Both the position numbers and the translations under genes were made by a program. Below the pieces are notes generated by a model. The model did not search any database and had not been told where the DNA came from. It saw only the letters and a program-made list of their open reading frames with translations. A DNA stretch of 37,476 nucleotides from Vreelandella aquamarina (GTDB lineage: Bacteria > Pseudomonadota > Gammaproteobacteria > Pseudomonadales > Halomonadaceae): assembly GCF_900110265.1 (NCBI RefSeq), contig NZ_FODB01000039.1, positions 1 through 37,476 of the forward strand, read 5' to 3'. How positions within the stretch are numbered: the stretch's first letter is position 1; each line of letters starts with the position of its first letter. Shown here in pieces: positions 16,801 to 24,826 of the stretch.

Positions 16801-16915
16801 CGATGGCGTGCATGACAGCCACCACCTGGAAGAAGAGCTGCGTCAAGTGCGTTTGATCTTGGAGAAACTGACACTTTGTATCCGGCGGTTTATCGCTGAA
16901 GGTGTAGGTTGCTGA
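13883..16915 (+). CDS. Fusion of a group II PLP decarboxylase with a second PLP-enzyme domain (1010 aa)
   Basis: The first half (about 1-475) is a group II amino-acid decarboxylase of the aromatic/glutamate type: TSGTSMATVIAL, SQSHNSVLKAFQLLG, HIDAAFGG (His267, Asp269) and the PLP lysine Lys301 in DFHKWFQVPYAVGG. The second half (about 490-1010) is another fold-type I PLP domain: LSPSGTDSQLHVV, IIDACQLRI (Asp740) and TGSKFFTGPPFSGA (Lys767 as Schiff-base lysine). Two active sites in one chain suggest sequential reactions on an amino acid, for example decarboxylation and then transamination or another PLP step. GGTGAGG precedes the ATG. It is coupled to the small ORF and lies 75 bases before the permease gene. 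Confidence 0.8.
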   Translation: MSTPLTLDPKDWQALESAFHRAVSAGFVHYQTLEEQPVWRPAPEGIKSVFQASLPAYPRPLEQLLDQFCDQLLPYGNGNTHPSFFGWVHGGGNLYGALGELCAALLNSNCGGRDHIAHQVEHQVLEWSREMFGFPANSSGLLTSGTSMATVIALAVARQEAAGPAMKTQGLQGHTAPLVGYCSSQSHNSVLKAFQLLGLGGNALRAIPVNDDFTLDTHALAEQIAADRAAGAHPFCVVATVGTVNTGAIDDIDAIHALCQQESLWLHIDAAFGGAVALLEEYQASLSGVQYADSIAFDFHKWFQVPYAVGGLLVKDAQAHQATFSERKEYLASDAVGLSAGAPWFCDLGPELSRGFLALKVWFTFQGLGAERMAAVVRKHCQLAQATAKQVDEISTLERLAPVPLNIVCCRYVPLRCQLGVQGGQPPVGYLDALNKAIVTQLQLQGVAAPSTTTLHGQLAIRIAIVNHRTEMTHMTELAEAIQQLGRRIDTHFAPLLQPTHWHLMQGGDARLLVDPDTGLNRYGCSPSPRDNAFTFASSTATSVSTPAYQAADAYRQQILHDCVHANDVTPLADHCRALEAKMANMLGIADLKPDLHLSPSGTDSQLHVVAAMTTAVQGKWVSIVCGADETGSGTPFSVTGCHFDATTCLGHTVTKGERLAGMPPIGYVGIPFKADDGRFYTLQEMDERIEVRVAEEMEKGQQVMLHAMDQSKFGCWAPSPSLLDRLRQRYGERLQVIIDACQLRIDTEDLRDHLAKGDIVLVTGSKFFTGPPFSGAAIFPHALSHRLSQCGKKLPSGLTDYLPKADLGLWETLLPDAPTPLTIGMYLRWYAALTEAERYYQVPKDKRIAGLDGFGRAVMQMIRQHPHLEALFDTTDPWWARTEMHGDELGTRRSIFPFLMRDAHGRYLSQDQVKTLYEQLNRDMSDHPELTESDKALAAQCCHIGQPVKIEGKHTSALRISMGARILSDGWHDGVHDSHHLEEELRQVRLILEKLTLCIRRFIAEGVGC

Positions 16916-16990
16916 TGCGTTTTACATCTTGGATGACCTATCTCGTATAAAAAGATTGGCAATAGGATAAACACGGGCAGGTAAGCGTTT

Positions 16991-18403
16991 ATGGAAGCAA
17001 CAACAGAGCTAAAGAAATGTCTGAAACCCCATTGGGTCTGGGCCATTGCGTTTGGATCTGCTATCGGCTGGGGGAGTTTTGTGCTTCCCACCGACTGGAT
17101 TGCTGTTGCTGGCCCTATGGGGGCGATAATAGGGCTGTTGATTGGTGCCTTGCTGATGATGGTGATAGGCATCAGCTATGGTGAGCTTATCAAGCGGTAT
17201 CCCGTCGCGGGGGGTGGGTTCTATTACGCGCATATTGCTTTCGGGCCGAAGCATGCCTTTTTCTGTGGTTGGTTCCTCACACTGGGTTATGTCGCCATTG
17301 TGGCACTGAATGCCTCGGCACTGGCCTTACTGGCCAAATTCGTTGTGCCTCAGGTGGCAACGTTTGGTGAAATGTACACAGTGGCGGGATGGAAAGTACA
17401 TTTTGGCGAAGTGGCGATCGCCATAACTGCACTCGTGTTTTTTGCATGGTTGAATAAGCGTGGAGGTCAGCTGTCAGGAAAAAGCCAGTTCGTCTTCTGC
17501 TTACTGCTCATTTTTGGCGCTGTACTGGTCACGGTCGGAATGCTGCTATCGCCGGAGACCTCGCTTAAAAATATGCAGCCACTTTTTCAGCCTGATAAAG
17601 CAACTTGGTCTGCAATTTTTGCGATTGTAGCCATTGCGCCATGGGCCTATGTTGGGTTCGAAAGTGTCCCCCAGGTGGCAGAAGAATTTGATTTTCCACC
17701 TGCTAGGGCGTTGGCGTTGATCATTGCCGCACTCGCGATGGCGGTGCTGCACTACGCCTTGCTCATCGTGGCGACTTCGATTGCGATGCCTTGGCCTGAA
17801 CTTGTCGCTCAGTCTCCTGAGTGGGGCACAGGAACCGTCGTCCAAGGTGTTCTGGGCAATATAGGACTCTTGTCTCTGGGCGTCGCACTTTTCATGGGAA
17901 TCGCAACCGGTCTCAATGGGTTTTATCTTTCAACGAGCCGCCTGTTGCTTGCTCAGAGCCGCGAAGGCTATCTCCCCAAGGCTTTCTCACGTTTGCATCC
18001 CGTTTACCGAACGCCTGTGTCGGGGATATTCTTCACGTGTGCCCTTTGCTTAATTGCGCCTTGGTTTGGTCGTGAGGTGCTGCTGTGGATCGTGGATATG
18101 GCCTCGATCGGTATCGCTGTGGCGTACCTTTATACCTGTGCAGCTGCCTACAAGAGTCAAAAATGGACGGCCGACCGGGTACGAACAAGCGCTTTAGTGC
18201 CTATTAAGAAACTAATGTCATTGATCGGTATGATTAGTAGTCTTTTTTTCCTTGGGCTACTGATTATACCTTGGTCACCTGGTGCGCTTGGGCTCCCTTC
18301 CTGGGTAGCTCTAATGGTTTGGTCAGGTTTAGGCATCACTTTCTATTTCCACGGGGCGCAGCGACATGCCCGAAATGATCAGCACCGTTTCAAGGGTTCA
18401 TGA
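16991..18403 (+). CDS. APC-superfamily amino-acid permease
   Basis: The 470-residue protein has about 12 hydrophobic helices. Near the start it carries AIAFGSAIGWGSFVLP, the unwound TM1 glycine motif of APC transporters, and later YPVAGGGFYYA and APWAYVGFESVPQVAEEF, typical of the amino acid-polyamine-organocation superfamily. It would move an amino acid or amine across the inner membrane, perhaps the substrate or product of the PLP enzyme, as substrate/amine antiporters do. It is last in the run 11312-18403, all in the same direction. The substrate cannot be read from sequence. Confidence 0.85.
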   Translation: MEATTELKKCLKPHWVWAIAFGSAIGWGSFVLPTDWIAVAGPMGAIIGLLIGALLMMVIGISYGELIKRYPVAGGGFYYAHIAFGPKHAFFCGWFLTLGYVAIVALNASALALLAKFVVPQVATFGEMYTVAGWKVHFGEVAIAITALVFFAWLNKRGGQLSGKSQFVFCLLLIFGAVLVTVGMLLSPETSLKNMQPLFQPDKATWSAIFAIVAIAPWAYVGFESVPQVAEEFDFPPARALALIIAALAMAVLHYALLIVATSIAMPWPELVAQSPEWGTGTVVQGVLGNIGLLSLGVALFMGIATGLNGFYLSTSRLLLAQSREGYLPKAFSRLHPVYRTPVSGIFFTCALCLIAPWFGREVLLWIVDMASIGIAVAYLYTCAAAYKSQKWTADRVRTSALVPIKKLMSLIGMISSLFFLGLLIIPWSPGALGLPSWVALMVWSGLGITFYFHGAQRHARNDQHRFKGS

Positions 18404-18454
18404 GAACGTCGGGCTCAGTATTGGCTGATTTCGGTTTATTAATTGTGAAATCAG

Positions 18455-19804
18455 GGTTCTTCGTCACTTCACGTGGATTTGGCCTGATCGAATAGGCGGC
18501 CCACCGGGCTGCCAATCAGGTAGATCATGGCGATAAAGTTGGCCTCGTTCCGGTAGCCACGTGCCCGTGACCGAGCCGCTTGGAACAGACCATTCATTCC
18601 TTCCAGTCTTGCGTTCGTCAGTCCCGAGAGCCAGCGTCTGACCACCGCGTCGGCGTGCCAGCTCAAGCGTCGCCAGGGCTTTCCCCATCGGCTTCAGCAG
18701 TGGCTTTTCAGACACCGCCGCCTGCATGACCTTGAGGTAGTTCGTGATGCGCCACCGAGCCGCTCTGGGCGTTGGAGCCTTCTGGATCCAGCGTAGCTTC
18801 TCCTTGATCACCCAGGCATCGGCCGTGGCGCTCTGATCGGCCACCAACTCCTGGAGCGCCGAAAGCTGTTTGGGTGTCAGGTTCTTGTTATCCAGGTTCT
18901 TCAGCAGGGCCCAGCGCAGCGACTTGGGGTGCCCCTGCTCCCGGCGCTCTTTCTTGCGTACCTCGTCCAGCCGCTTGGTGAAGGTCTGTACGATATGGAA
19001 CCAGTCGACCGTTACCTCGGCCTTGGGAAGGTGCTCGGTCACGCCGCTAAGGAAGGCTGGCGACATATCGCAGACGACCTCGACCACATTATTCGGGTCG
19101 CCGCCATGGGCCGCCAGGAAGGCGCTGAAAGCCTGGATGGCATCCTTGCCGCAGCCTGGGACGGCAAAGATAACCGGTTCCCGCTTGCGCTGCATGTCGA
19201 GGAACACCGTGACATAGCGATGACCGCGCCGGGAGGCGGTTTCGTCCACGCCGACCGTCACCACCTTGGACAGATCCAGTTCCCCCAACATGCGGCCAAC
19301 GTAGTGGTGCACGATGCGCCATAGTCGTTTGTCGGAAATCTCCAACTGGCGGGAGACGGCCAGTACCGGCATCTCCTTGACCAGTGACATGGCCGCTTGC
19401 TCGAACAGCAGGGTAAAGTCGCTGCCCGGCCGGGCCCAGGGCACCTCTATGCGCTTGACGCCATGGTCAGGACACTTCGTGCGCGGCACGCGAGCATGCA
19501 GGTAACAGTGATGCTGAAAGAAGTTCAGATGCCGCCAGGTTTTGTCGGCAAAGTCATGAGCTTGGCAGGCCTTACCACATTCTGGGCAGGGATAGAGACT
19601 GCCTCGCTCCGCCTCGACATAGAGGTCCAGGCGGTGGGGCGACACGGCGGTATCCAGGTACTGGTTCTTGAGGATCCAGGGCGCTTCCAAGCCCAGGCCG
19701 AGTGTTAGAATCTGGGTGCCGTCCATGTCATACCTCCTGCCGCTGTGGAGGTCATATTCTGGCCCAGCTCAGGGGGCGAATTCCACACCCAACGTCGAAG
19801 AGCC
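18455..19804 (-). mobile_element. ISL3-family insertion sequence, about 1.35 kb
   Basis: The ends match as imperfect inverted repeats: left GGTTCTTCGTCACTTCACG from 18455 and, on the reverse strand from 19804, GGCTCTTCGACGTTGGGTG, both running on to GTGGAnTT. No 8-base target duplication is seen (GAAATCAG left, TTTATTTC right), so the flanks have changed or the ends are off by a few bases. It carries one transposase gene, which is frameshifted. Confidence 0.72.
18469..19726 (-). pseudogene. ISL3-family transposase, frameshifted near its C-terminus
   Basis: The main frame from the ATG at 19726 shows the N-terminal zinc motif CPECGKACQAHD and two catalytic Asp regions, GVDETASRRGHRYVTV and VVCDMSPAFLSG. 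Near 18665-18675 the frame shifts and the 420-residue reading ends in unrelated sequence. The true tail continues in another frame down to 18469 (SWHADAVVRRWLSGL, then ARLEGMNGLFQAARSR) and contains the expected catalytic Glu. The product as read lacks the Glu and is probably inactive, unless frameshifting or a sequencing error is involved. Confidence 0.88.
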
Positions 19805-19837
19805 TTTATTTCTTGACTAATCTTGCTAAATAGTTAA

Positions 19838-21010
19838 TTAAAGTTTATAGGTGAGCGATCCTGCTAGGTCAGTTCTATCTGGCGATGAGCCTTGTAATGT
19901 GCTGAGAAATCTCTCTACATTTTTTAGAGGATGGCCATACGTATTGCAGCCTACCGAAATGGCGATCTCAACAGAGGGGAATGAGTTTAAATTTGACATT
20001 CTTAATGCCCCCGCTGCCCCACCATGATGTGGCGCTACTAGTATTAGCGGTTGTGAAGGCAAATTGGGTAAGACTGCGGAGTCAATTTTTGAGTAGTGGT
20101 GATCGCCCGTTAAGAGCGCTGTACGATTAGAGCCTACTACAGCAACTACAATTCCCGCTTGGTTGCGTGACTGGCCAGGTACAGCCCGATAAAAATGAAA
20201 TGGGAGAGCAATATGATGTGGGCATAGTATAATCGTTCGCCCGGTGCCAGCTGGCCGTGGCGCTGGGGGAATAGCTCGAAGCGGAATGCTATGATGTTGA
20301 AGCAGTTGTATTGTGCGTTTATAGGTAGCTGTATCGGGGATTTGGCTAGGTACAGTGACTGAAGAGATGCAATTAAGGTCGGAAGGCCGCAATTCTAATA
20401 ATGCGCGATAGTGGTCTACATCCCAATGGCTTATGGTGATTTGCCCAATACGGCCATCCCCAGCAAGATTCCGTGATGCCACAATGGCTTGCACTTGAGC
20501 TTGATTGAATAGTAAAGAAGCACCTATGTCATAAATAAAAAAATGATTTTTTGAGCGAATTTCATTCCAATTGCCTTGGCCACAGTTGATCACTACAAGC
20601 TCTAGCTCTCCGCGCGGTGGTAACCCTGAAAAACAGCCCATTCTGGGAATGGAAGCTTGCTGTGGTGAAGCTAAAAAAGGGGAGAAATCAATAGGTGGAG
20701 ATCTACGAAATGTAATTTCAGCACGTATAATGCCACTGCCAGGTTCATCAGATTCAACCATTCGATATTCAGCATCGGCGAAAATATTTGGATCAACGTC
20801 ATACCAAGCCCCTTCTCTCATTGATCTCCATGGCGGTGAGGCTACCTCAATAGTGAGCATTGATGCTTCGTTTCCATCGCTGCCCTGATGTTTAAATCGC
20901 TTTTCCAGCTCATGGATATCTTTAACTGAAGCGGTATCGACTAAAATGGTTTTCCTTGAAGTTCTGTGAGTTGGCCGGTATAGGTTTTCTTTTTCAACAT
21001 AAAATAACAT
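19838..21010 (-). CDS. MBL-fold (ComEC/Rec2-type) metallo-hydrolase-like protein
   Basis: The C-terminal two thirds carry metallo-beta-lactamase fold motifs: VVINCGQGNWN (usual position of vDvGqGd), ISHWDVDHY (HxDxDH metal ligands), ALLTGDHHY, LVAPHHGG and NTYGHP. This order matches ComEC/Rec2-type MBL domains, which act on nucleic acid or other phosphoesters. The N-terminal 130 residues are not recognised, and no membrane segments are present, so this is a stand-alone soluble hydrolase. Such genes are frequent in defence islands. Low GC relative to the flagellin region suggests transfer. Confidence 0.72.
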   Translation of the reverse strand: MLFYVEKENLYRPTHRTSRKTILVDTASVKDIHELEKRFKHQGSDGNEASMLTIEVASPPWRSMREGAWYDVDPNIFADAEYRMVESDEPGSGIIRAEITFRRSPPIDFSPFLASPQQASIPRMGCFSGLPPRGELELVVINCGQGNWNEIRSKNHFFIYDIGASLLFNQAQVQAIVASRNLAGDGRIGQITISHWDVDHYRALLELRPSDLNCISSVTVPSQIPDTATYKRTIQLLQHHSIPLRAIPPAPRPAGTGRTIILCPHHIALPFHFYRAVPGQSRNQAGIVVAVVGSNRTALLTGDHHYSKIDSAVLPNLPSQPLILVAPHHGGAAGALRMSNLNSFPSVEIAISVGCNTYGHPLKNVERFLSTLQGSSPDRTDLAGSLTYKL

Positions 21011-21142
21011 TAATTACCTTTGAATATTTTTCATTAAATGATGAGCCAAATAAATAGTGAGCTATAACGGCTGGCCTTACACGAGTATATGATCGAAAAA
21101 ACTTATGCAATCTCATCGCAGCAGTAAAAGTCGCTGGTGGTA

Positions 21143-21330
21143 TCAAGCAACAGCATCAACTTTAGCATAGGAGTGAGACCCAGCTTTTGGCTCTGATGTC
21201 ATGCCGTAGTCAGTTAAGTTTAGGCAAAAGCCTGGGTCGATGGATGCGCCCACCACATAAGGCGTTTTTTTGCCGCACTTACTTGCCCATTCCCAAGCGC
21301 GATCAAAGCTGTCTACCCAGGAGTAGATGC
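21143..21330 (-). pseudogene. C-terminal fragment of a lost gene cut by IS66
   Basis: The reverse strand from the IS66 edge reads RIYSWVDSFDRAWEWASK, then TPYVVGASIDPGFCLNLTDY, and ends at TGA 21143-21145. The phrase VVGA-ID-G-CLNLTD resembles a hypothetical protein family I have seen but cannot name. The 5' part is not recognisable beyond the IS66 right end, so it was probably deleted rather than just split. Confidence 0.5.
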
Positions 21331-21359
21331 GTAAGCGCCATTAAACCGCCCCACTTGCC

Positions 21360-23029
21360 CTAACCGTATTGAGCCACTTTTTTTGAAGCAGGCAGCTCTG
21401 CATTCCAGGGTAAGAGCGTTTCGAGTTGTTCGAGGGTAACTGCATCGGCGATGTGCGTCAGCACATGATGGATGTAAGCCGACGGCTCCAGTCCGTTGGC
21501 CTTGGCCGTTTCGATCAGTGAGTAACAGGTGGCGCTGGCTTTCGCGCCCTGCGAGGTATCGGCGAACAGCCAGGCTTTTCTTCCCAGAGCGAACGGGCGG
21601 ATGGCATTCTCGGCACCCGCGTTGCTGATTTTCAGGTCGCCACGTTCGCAGTAGCCAATCAGGGTATCCCATTGGTTCAGGGTGTAATCCATCGCCTTGC
21701 GGGTGAGCGAGCCCTTCAGTACTTTGCTGGTGTTTTTATCCAGCCAGGCCTTGAAGGCATTCAGCAGCGGCAGGCTTTTTTCCTGGCGCACGCGATAGCG
21801 CTCGGCGTCGCTCAGTTCGTTCGCGGCTTTCTCGACGGCGTACAGTTTGCGGATGTGGCTGAGGGCCACATCGGCTTTCGATGGCTGGCCTTTTTTGCCC
21901 TTGGCTGGCGCAGCCCGGGAGGCTTCCACGAACTTGCGCCGGGCATGGTCCCAACAACCGATGTGTGTCAGGCCGTTTTCACGGCACGGATCTGCCCATA
22001 GCCGGAATAGCCATCGGCTTGCAGGATGCCCTGGAAGTCATCCAGCAGGCGCACCGGCACCTTGCCACCTCGTGATGGATCATACTCGAACAGCACCGAG
22101 GGTTTTCCCGGTGGACCACCCCGGGTCACCCACATCCACTTGTCCGATTGGGCTTTTTTGCCATCCTCCTTGAGCACCTGGATCCGGGTTTCATCGGCCT
22201 GCAGGTAGTCACTGCCGTTCTGGGTTTCACGTATCAGGGTCATCAGCGGTTTGAACACGTCGTTCAGGCGGATGATCCAGTGGGCCATGCTGGTGCGGCT
22301 CAGGTCATGACCCAGGCGCTTGAACATCTGCTCCTGCCGGTACAGTGGCAGGCCATCGGCGTACTTGGAAGTGATCAGGTAAGCCAGTAGTGACGGTGTG
22401 GCAATGCACTTGCCCAGTGGGTGCTTGGACCGGGCGGCCGCAATGACATGCTCTTGGCCGTCTTGTTCGAACACCGCCTTTTCCTGCCAGTACTCCAGGA
22501 CTTTCAGTTGGGCCGGGATATACTCCAGCTCTTCTTTCACTTTGGTGAAGAAGGTCTTGCTGGCGCCGGCTTTCTCGTCGTCGCTGAGGGTCAGCTCAAT
22601 ACGCTCACGCAAGAGCGTGTCGGAGAAGCCGCGTTGGCGGCGCTTGCGGGAGCGAGGCGGCGCATCGGCTTCTTCCACATCCTCGGGGAGTTCGTCGCGT
22701 AGTTCGTCAATCGCCACTTCCAGCTCGGCTTCATCGAACAACACGATCTGGTTGGGCTGTTTTTCACTGCTTGCGGCGAACTGCTGGATCTTCTTGTGAC
22801 GCAGCAGCTCTTCGAGAATGGCGATGTAATTGTCGCGACGCCGGAGGGCCTCATCATGCTGCTGCAACTGACTCTGCAGAGCCGCTTCTTTCGCGGCCAG
22901 TTGTTCCTGCAAATCGTTGATAACCGCCGCCATTTCAGCGGGCGAGAGACCGCTGAAATCGGGTGTTTTGGGCGTGTTATCAAGCGTTGTTTTCATGGCG
23001 AAATGATAGCAAAAACAACGCCCTGACAC
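21360..23029 (-). pseudogene. tnpC: IS66 transposase TnpC, split by a frameshift
   Basis: The first fragment (23029-21968, 353 residues) has the coiled leader, an Arg-rich zinc-region remnant and catalytic Asp positions in LQADETRIQVL and LQADGYSGYG. It stops right after QIRAVKTA. The second frame continues with LTHIGCWDHARRKFVEAS and ends at 21360, carrying the catalytic Glu in NAGAENAIRPFALGRK. The join near 21960-21968 looks like loss of one base. With the DDE triad split, transposition by this copy is unlikely. Confidence 0.9.
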
Positions 23030-23041
23030 ACTTAAAAAGTG

Positions 23042-23410
23042 CTACCCAACGCTCTCATAATGCAGGGTTTTATGGCCCTGCAGCAGGGTGATGTCGTAGC
23101 CGTCCAGCAACCAGTTGATCTGCTCGCCGTTCAACGGCATCAGCTCATCCGACGGGCCCGGCCATTTAAATTTTTCCTCGGCCAGGGACTTGTAGTAAAG
23201 CACAAAGCCGTTGTCTTCCCACATCAGGCACTTGATCTTGTTGCGCTGCCGATTGGTGAACGCATAAAGCGCTCCGGAGAACGGGCTGTGCCCCAGTTCC
23301 TGTTCAACCAGCAGGGCCAGGCCGTTGGCCTGCTTGCGGAAATCGACAGGCTGTCGATACAGGTAAATCTCCGGCAGGTCCCAGGAGGGGCGAAGGTACC
23401 GGTGGCGCAT
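23042..23410 (-). CDS. tnpB: IS66 accessory protein TnpB (Orf2 family)
   Basis: The 122-residue protein with DLPEIYLYRQPVDFRKQANG and ALYAFTNRQRNKIKCLMWE is the classic IS66 TnpB/Orf2. It is needed with TnpA and TnpC for full transposition, but its biochemical role is unclear. The stop lies 12 bases before the tnpC start. It appears intact, and its start overlaps the end of tnpA. Confidence 0.93.
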   Translation of the reverse strand: MRHRYLRPSWDLPEIYLYRQPVDFRKQANGLALLVEQELGHSPFSGALYAFTNRQRNKIKCLMWEDNGFVLYYKSLAEEKFKWPGPSDELMPLNGEQINWLLDGYDITLLQGHKTLHYESVG

Positions 23411-23727
23411 TACAGTTGCCTCAGCACGGCACCGAGCAACTCCACATTGCCAGCGTGCAGGCCGGTGATCGAGACGCCGCCGGGCAATGACACCGTTAAT
23501 CCTTCTGACGACTCCGGACCAGGCACTGCCGATACCTTGGCAAAGCCGGGCGACGACACGGGTTGCTCCGGAAACGACGCCTCCGGTTCGGTCAGCTTTT
23601 TACGCCAATAAACAAAGCGGCAATAGGTTAGTGACTGCTGTTGGCAGTAGGCCATGCCGGACAAACCGGATGCCTGCCAGTCTTCGATACGTTGCTGCCA
23701 GAGCCGTCTGCGTTCGATGTGTGTCAT
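23410..23727 (-). CDS. tnpA: IS66 accessory protein TnpA
   Basis: At 105 residues this is an IS66 TnpA-type protein: RRRLWQQRIEDWQASGLSG followed by YCQQQSLTYCRFVYWRKKL, a helix-turn-helix-like N-terminus, then a C-terminal strand region (VSLPGGVSITGL). It is the first gene of the IS66 operon, close to the right terminal repeat, and appears intact. Confidence 0.9.
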   Translation of the reverse strand: MTHIERRRLWQQRIEDWQASGLSGMAYCQQQSLTYCRFVYWRKKLTEPEASFPEQPVSSPGFAKVSAVPGPESSEGLTVSLPGGVSITGLHAGNVELLGAVLRQL

Positions 23728-23881
23728 GCTGATTCCTCCTGGTGTTTATGAGGAAATCAGTGTGGGCAATTTCAGGGCGGGGCTGTAGGTGCCGATTTAC
23801 GGGCGCTTACCGTCTACTTGATGGTTATGGCACTGAGTGCGCGATTAATTTTGAATAGGTACTTAGCAAAGGGAATCGACG

Positions 23882-24478
23882 GTGGATACGACAGCTTTAA
23901 CACTTGTGATTGCAATTGCAGCAATATGGTTCAGTCTTAACTGTGGCTTGCTGGTGGCATATTTATGGATGAAAGGGGATGGAGCAGGCACTCGCACCCG
24001 CGCTTCGCACCGTTCAGCCGTTTCCACCAAGGGGCAGGTTAACGTGGATGCTCCCGAGCTGGTGGATGAGAATGCCGGTGCATGGGGGCTGTTTGTGATG
24101 TTTGACGACCCTTCTATGGCCAGCAATGAGCGCCTAAGTATTGTGCTGGCGTCCTCCGGTGCAGTGTATGAGAGCAGCAGTAGAACGTTTACGCTAGCGG
24201 GTGATTCACCGCGTAACCCGCTGCTTATTTCTAATGCTTATCCGCCGGGCACGTTGCCCTCTTTCAACCAGGATAATGGTGATTTTCCGATAAAAGGCGT
24301 GACGGTGAAAATGATCAAAACATCACCGAATGCAACGCCGAACAAGCTGCAGCTAGTGCGTTTGGTGAAGCTAGCGAAAGAGCTCGCACGGATTGGCGGA
24401 ACGGTCGTGGATGCTGAAAAGAAACCACTCACAGACGCCGGGTTTAAAGCGGTGATTGCTGGTAAAGCGAGGGTGTGA
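23882..24478 (+). CDS. Membrane-anchored ZipA-like protein (198 aa)
   Basis: One hydrophobic helix at residues 6-30 is followed by a linker and a domain resembling the ZipA C-terminal FtsZ-binding domain: FVMFDD at its start, LLISNAYPPGTLP (ZipA has FSvANmvePG), FPIKGVTVKMI (TpGv-lFm) and a closing helix plus LARIGGTVVDAEKKPLT (lgG-vlDd-r-pLT). True ZipA tethers FtsZ to the membrane; this copy is shorter, with a brief linker. Given its place in a defence-like island, binding FtsZ to interfere with division is a hypothesis only. The start is a GTG with AAAGGGAAT upstream. The similarity was judged by eye. Confidence 0.5.
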   Translation: MDTTALTLVIAIAAIWFSLNCGLLVAYLWMKGDGAGTRTRASHRSAVSTKGQVNVDAPELVDENAGAWGLFVMFDDPSMASNERLSIVLASSGAVYESSSRTFTLAGDSPRNPLLISNAYPPGTLPSFNQDNGDFPIKGVTVKMIKTSPNATPNKLQLVRLVKLAKELARIGGTVVDAEKKPLTDAGFKAVIAGKARV

Positions 24479-24826
24479 GGGCGGTTTTGGCACCTTGCCT
24501 GATCCCTGTTGATACCTCTGTTGATTGGCTAGCAAAACCGGGTTTCTCAAGCATCGACGGACACAGGTCCTCGCTGGGTTAAAACAACGGTGATGGTGGC
24601 TGATATGGCGCAATCGCTAGCAGGTGTTTAGGATCATTGGTCAAATTACTACGCGTCACGTTGATGCTAGGCAGGTCGTTCGTCCAGGCGAGGTGCTTTC
24701 ACCCTTGACCTGATCGATCGCAAACGCGGTATAAAATCCATCTACCCATATTAAGTAAGTGTGCTGGCTTTGTGATGTGAGCCGATCTATTGAACTAATT
24801 TTTACACTGGACCCAGTGGCTATTCT
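24479..24826. other. Gene-free stretch with a possible promoter for the DUF262 operon
   Basis: These 348 bases hold no convincing plus-strand gene. TTGACC (24705-24710) and TATAAA (24730-24735) are separated by 19 bases, longer than ideal, and point toward the DUF262 gene. A minus-strand reading around 24656-24760 (WVDGFYTAFAIDQVKGES) resembles a gene end, but I could not place it in a family and it overlaps the start of the DUF262 gene. Confidence 0.35.

Larger units (their letters stand above)
21331..23810 (-). mobile_element. IS66-family insertion sequence, about 2.48 kb
   Basis: The left end GTAAGCGCCATTAAACCG (from 21331) and the reverse complement of the right end GTAAGCGCCCGTAAATCGG (from 23810) are a clear IS66-type terminal repeat. 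The element carries tnpA, tnpB and tnpC in that order. The 8-base flanks (GTAGATGC, CGTCTACT) are not direct repeats, so a deletion or recombination probably followed insertion. Confidence 0.88.
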
